Shown here: piece by piece, positions 5,724-8,446 of the stretch | Layout of the letters: each line of letters starts with the position of its first letter | Numbering within the stretch: the stretch's first letter is position 1 | DNA from: Candidatus Bathyarchaeota archaeon | GTDB taxonomy: Archaea; Thermoproteota; Bathyarchaeia; 40CM-2-53-6 | Assembly (NCBI GenBank): GCA_005888755.1 | Contig: VBBQ01000016.1 | Location: 1 to 8,446, forward strand | DNA length: 8,446 nt | Direction: 5' to 3' | Program-made: the position numbers and the translations under genes | Notes under the pieces: model-generated | Databases searched by the model: none | Seen by the model: only the letters and a program-made list of their open reading frames with translations | What the model was told of the DNA's origin: nothing

Positions 5724-6135
5724 CTATTTTATCGGGGTTATCGCCGTCAAGTCCAAATTGTGCATGACTTTGACCAGCCACTTCCCTTCCTCGTTCGTCA
5801 TGATCCAGCTGAATCCCACGCCTTGAAAGTCGAGGTTGGCCGGAATCATCCGAGGCACCTGTCATATTCCACCAGATATCTACGGAGGCTACGTCTGGTT
5901 TTATGAGCCGGACCTTGATGTTCTCGCTCGTTTGATGGCTGGTCTTGAACCTGGTGGCAAAGGAGAGTACATGTGCTCTCTCGATGGCATCTCTGCCAGT
6001 CGCCCCTTGACCCCTCCAGTTCGTGAGGTCAGCGTCTTTTGCGAAGAGCGATGCAAATACTTTCGCGTCATGTCTGTTCCAGGCGTCCATGCAATCCCTG
6101 ACAATTTCACGGATCGACTCTTCAGGTGCTAGCAT
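5724..6135 (-). pseudogene. NTF2/SnoaL-like protein (SgcJ/EcaC type) disrupted by a frameshift
   Basis: From ATG at 6135 the first 108 codons read as a normal SnoaL-like NTF2-fold protein: EESIREIVRDCMDAWNRHDA, then SLFAKDADLTNWRGQGATGR, and IKPDVASVDIWWNMTGA. After SRRGI (codon 108) the frame gives non-family sequence and stops at 5710. One base over, the expected C-terminal strand appears: WIMTNEEGKW, then LVKVMHNLDL, ending at TAG 5726-5724. So one extra base (or two missing) lies near 5806-5814. The restored protein would be about 136 residues, normal for the family. A frameshift-inactivated gene or an assembly indel is most likely. No slippery heptamer is evident, which argues against programmed shifting. 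An apparent TATA box lies 27 nt ahead of the ATG, so the gene was built as a leaderless unit. It is convergent with the HxlR gene. The ligand or reaction is unknown. Confidence 0.82.
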
Positions 6136-6157
6136 GTTTCAAGATGGATCAAGACTT

Positions 6158-6165
6158 GAGATAAA
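6158..6165 (-). promoter_or_regulatory. TATA box of the frameshifted NTF2-like gene
   Basis: TTTATCTC on the minus strand is centred about 27 nt ahead of the ATG at 6135. This is the spacing expected when transcription begins at the start codon itself (leaderless), and no Shine-Dalgarno sequence is present. Confidence 0.5.
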
Positions 6166-6369
6166 TCTGTTCACATCTGCTCGATAAGACAATCTCGCCT
6201 AACGACATGAACGTGAGAAGAATTTCATAACGCACGGGTTCTCGTTTTTATCTGGAAAACGCCCAAGGCAGATGGCACAGGAATCTCAAGTGGAATCTAG
6301 AATCTCGCTAGACCAGGCTAAGGGTTACGTAGATTGTCTTTACTCGGCTTCGCTTTAGAATGAGCCGCT

Positions 6370-6885
6370 TCAACTGGAGCTTTTCCTATGTTTTAGATAT
6401 CGAAGCAGCCCAGAATAGTCGGTCGATTTGATTGGGTCAACAATGAGCGATGTGGTGAGGTCTACAGTTAGAGGTTCCAGCGGTGCGCAAATACCAGATC
6501 TAAGTGTTGCGATGTCGAAGTCAACGACTTTCATGAAATACTCATTCGAGCCGATTGTGGTGTAGGCTTCAAGAACCCGAGGCTCATGCCGCAAGAATTC
6601 GAGCAGTTTTCTCCTATCATCTTCACCTAGTGCGGTGGTGCTTCCCATGTACGCCGAGGCTGTGAAACCGACCTTTGACCAGTCCACCTCTACGGTGGCA
6701 CGTTTCAATACGCCCGTTTCTACCAGTCGTTGGAACCTGCTTGCAATGGTCCGGCTGTCGTTGTTAGTGGCTCCCGCTAATTCTTTGAAGGTCGTTCGTC
6801 CGTCAGAAAGCATCCTTTCCAATATCGCTATGTCAAGTGAATCCACAGTAGGGAACCTTCCAGCGGGGTCCCATTTGCCTGTCAA
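6370..6885 (-). CDS. AsnC/Lrp family transcriptional regulator, 171 aa
   Basis: This is a feast/famine-type regulator. Residues 14-68 are the N-terminal helix-turn-helix: VDSLDIAILERMLSDGRTTF, then ELAGATNNDSRTIASRFQRL and VETGVLKRATVEVDW. Residues 72-165 form the RAM (AsnC ligand-binding) domain, with YMGSTTALGEDDRRKLLEF, EPRVLEAYTTIGSNEYFMKV and a final LLRYL helix. The VDWSK(V/L)GFTASA and ICAPLEPLTVDL segments resemble Lrp-like regulators of Thaumarchaeota, as I recall them. Such proteins assemble as dimers to octamers and bind pseudopalindromic DNA, often upstream of their own gene. The TTG at 6885 is the only start that keeps the full HTH, because a TGA lies 7 codons upstream. A TATA-like element is at 6921-6928 and a perfect dyad at 6969-6987, in the shared intergenic space with the divergent coiled-coil gene. 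The effector is unknown. Confidence 0.88.
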   Translation of the reverse strand: MTGKWDPAGRFPTVDSLDIAILERMLSDGRTTFKELAGATNNDSRTIASRFQRLVETGVLKRATVEVDWSKVGFTASAYMGSTTALGEDDRRKLLEFLRHEPRVLEAYTTIGSNEYFMKVVDFDIATLRSGICAPLEPLTVDLTTSLIVDPIKSTDYSGLLRYLKHRKSSS

Positions 6886-6920
6886 TCTGTTGATTCCGTG
6901 ATCTCATTGTTACTGAGTAT

Positions 6921-6928
6921 CATAAAAC
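6921..6928 (-). promoter_or_regulatory. TATA box of the AsnC/Lrp gene
   Basis: AGTTTTATG on the minus strand lies about 36-43 nt ahead of the TTG at 6885. Transcription would begin roughly 10-15 nt before the start codon, a short leader. It lies between the gene and the inverted repeat at 6969-6987. Confidence 0.45.
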
Positions 6929-6968
6929 TTGCTGCTCAATGTCTGCCACTAGCAGGAACTGTTAAGAC

Positions 6969-6987
6969 ATTGCTATCCTATAGCAAT
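6969..6987. repeat. Perfect inverted repeat ATTGCTAT-CCT-ATAGCAAT, candidate operator
   Basis: Two exact 8-bp arms with a 3-nt spacer lie in the 154-nt gap between the divergent AsnC/Lrp gene and the coiled-coil gene. Lrp-type proteins bind palindromes of about this size. The right half (CCTATAGC) also resembles a weak TATA box for the rightward gene, about 56-62 nt before its GTG. Binding here could therefore control both genes; this is inferred from position and symmetry only. Confidence 0.55.
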
Positions 6988-7039
6988 TCGAGCGACCCTG
7001 CCTATCGTGTGCGGACGCATCCAGAGCGTGTAGCGGTTT

Positions 7040-8446
7040 GTGAAATTTTACAGCTTTGAAAACGAGAACCATTCCGCCCAAGCTTTCCGAGCCGCGCAAG
7101 AGGCCAGCCTAGCCATGAAGGAGGGCAAGAAGGCCGCAGATATCGAGAAGGCTCTCCAACATTGGACAGGTTCAGCGATTGACCCTCAGCTGAAACCTCT
7201 TCAAGCCAAAGCGAGACAGTTAGGAGAGACCGCGCATTCACTGGCTTCGTCTCTGGATAGTCGCTGCCGAGAATTCATTCGAAACACCAAATGGGACATG
7301 TCTGGCTTAGGCGATTCCCGTCGCCTTCGAGCCGCCATGGCATTAAGCCGCGTATCGGGAGAGATTGTCGCTGCGTGCGGTGAGTTCCTAAAATCAAGTT
7401 CGAACACGCCGGTATCGAAACTCGAGGCGAGCATAACGAGACTGTTGCGGGTGGCTAGTTCAAGCTACAACAATTCGGTGAAAGCCATGGGTTCACACTA
7501 CGCTTCGGAGAGAGGTTGGCTTAGAGCGGAGATAGAAGGGCTGCAGCAGCTCTACAACCAAACGTCCCAGTTCCAGACAAGGACCCGAGACATCACGTCG
7601 ATCCACGACCAAATACGAGAACACTCCAAGACACTCGTCGAGCATCTCGCGATGTTACAGGATCTTGAAGATTCTCGCTTCCGTCTCGAAAAGGAGATTC
7701 ACCAACTTGTCTACAACGAGGGATCCCTTCTAGAAGCTATAGAGCGGATCGAATCTGATTCCGAGATTCGAGCTGCCAATGCCAAAGAAGCGGAGCTCAA
7801 AAGACTGAGAAAGAAGCTCTTGGACGAAGAAATGTCCAGACTGGGCGGGGTATTCGCAAGGCTTCTGTCGTCGCATCATAGGGGAGAAATGCATACCCAT
7901 CCGCAGGCAATAGAAGTATTGACGCGATACGTGAAAACCCCGCTGACGACTTTGGCCAAGGAATCCGACGGCTATCCGGAACTGACAGACTTGCTCGAAG
8001 GACTATGCGAATCCATCGAATCAACCAGGCTACCGCTCGGCGAGAAAAAGGCGAAAAAGACACTTGAGCGGGCGAAACGAATCATAAACGGGTCACTCAG
8101 ACCAATTCAGAAGGAGGCTCGAGAAGCCTTTACGTCAAGGAGTCAGATTCTACGCCTCCCCAACGTGAGACATCTCAGATCCCAACGGTCCGACCTGCGA
8201 GCGGAATACACTAGATCCCGAGCTTCCAGGGAATTGCTGGAATCGAAGATCAAGAACATCGCCGAGGAAGCTTCGTTGCTGCGAGTCCGGGCAAAAACCC
8301 ATCTGGACACAGTAGACGAACTCGCTACCAAGAACTTCAACAAAAGCATTCCGCGGGAACTGCGTGAAGAAGTCCTATCTCTGACTCAGGAGACCCTTCG
8401 TCAAAACCGTTCCGACCCCTTCAACATTGTGCCCAAACGTTCCTCC
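7040..8446 (+). CDS. Large alpha-helical coiled-coil protein, at least 469 aa, 3' end beyond window
   Basis: From GTG at 7040 the frame is open for 469 codons to the last base, so the protein is truncated by the window and may be much longer. A TAG two codons upstream makes GTG the longest start; there is no clear Shine-Dalgarno sequence. The product is rich in Glu, Arg, Lys, Leu and Ala. Two long heptad-like regions are visible, at about residues 157-267 (with LRAEIEGLQQLYN and RLEKEIHQLV, then AELKRLRKKLLDEE) and about 333-460 (with KKAKKTLERAKRII, later RSDLRAEYTRSR and ESKIKNIAEEA). Between them is a less regular segment with a histidine cluster, SSHHRGEMHTHP (277-288). No signal peptide, membrane helix or Walker A loop is visible in this part. 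I do not recognise the family; a structural or SMC/Rad50-like filament role is one possibility only. Codon use and the absence of stops over 1.4 kb make it a real gene. It diverges from the AsnC/Lrp gene, which may regulate it. Confidence 0.85.
   Translation, partial: MKFYSFENENHSAQAFRAAQEASLAMKEGKKAADIEKALQHWTGSAIDPQLKPLQAKARQLGETAHSLASSLDSRCREFIRNTKWDMSGLGDSRRLRAAMALSRVSGEIVAACGEFLKSSSNTPVSKLEASITRLLRVASSSYNNSVKAMGSHYASERGWLRAEIEGLQQLYNQTSQFQTRTRDITSIHDQIREHSKTLVEHLAMLQDLEDSRFRLEKEIHQLVYNEGSLLEAIERIESDSEIRAANAKEAELKRLRKKLLDEEMSRLGGVFARLLSSHHRGEMHTHPQAIEVLTRYVKTPLTTLAKESDGYPELTDLLEGLCESIESTRLPLGEKKAKKTLERAKRIINGSLRPIQKEAREAFTSRSQILRLPNVRHLRSQRSDLRAEYTRSRASRELLESKIKNIAEEASLLRVRAKTHLDTVDELATKNFNKSIPRELREEVLSLTQETLRQNRSDPFNIVPKRSS

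Noticed and set aside
6281-6305. Three copies of GAATCT
   Set aside because: Only six bases each with uneven spacing (12 and 7 nt); within chance for this composition and not clearly tied to a promoter.
7002-8349. Minus-strand open frames (7002-7241, 7201-7434, 7797-8063, 8143-8349)
   Set aside because: All are antisense to the continuous plus-strand coiled-coil frame and have Arg/Ser-rich translations typical of shadow frames.

Overview
The window looks archaeal, most likely a mesophilic soil or sediment member of the Thermoproteota (Nitrososphaeria- or Bathyarchaeia-like). This is inferred from protein families, not from a marker gene. The clues are an AsnC/Lrp regulator with a thaumarchaeal-style RAM domain, a six-helix DUF998 membrane protein, an MtrA-type C1-carrier domain outside any methanogenesis cluster, archaeal-style TATA boxes 25-40 nt ahead of starts with little or no leader, and frequent TTG/GTG starts. 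No rRNA, tRNA, CRISPR array, transposase or integrase is visible.

Region 1 (1-1249, minus strand) is the 5' part of a family-5 (peptide/nickel type) ABC-transporter substrate-binding protein. Its frame is broken by one in-frame TAG at 809-811 and then stays open for 269 codons to the window edge. Sequence typical of the C-terminal lobe of the family comes before the canonical N-terminal lobe.

Region 2 (1386-3389, minus strand) is a tight three-gene operon. In transcription order it encodes an NAD(P)H-dependent FMN reductase, a 414-residue MtrA-like protein, and a 57-residue CDGSH iron-sulfur protein. The MtrA-like protein has the N-terminal MtrA fold, a DUF4346-like middle and an OB-like C-terminal module, and lacks the membrane anchor. 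The residue aligned with the cobalt-ligating histidine of MtrA is phenylalanine. Together these look like a soluble redox or C1-related module, and this is the most interesting system in the window.

Region 3 (3390-6135) holds small accessory genes on both strands. They are an N-terminal fragment of an NTF2/SnoaL-like gene, an intact DUF4440-type NTF2-like gene, the DUF998 membrane protein, an HxlR-family regulator with a perfect 8-bp dyad inside its 5' end, and another NTF2/SnoaL-like gene broken by a single-nucleotide frameshift. Three NTF2-fold genes within 2.5 kb, two of them damaged, suggest turnover of accessory genes.

Region 4 (6370-8446) has an AsnC/Lrp regulator on the minus strand. 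Diverging from it is a long plus-strand coiled-coil protein that runs off the window with at least 469 codons. A perfect 8-bp inverted repeat with a 3-nt spacer lies between them and is a good operator candidate.
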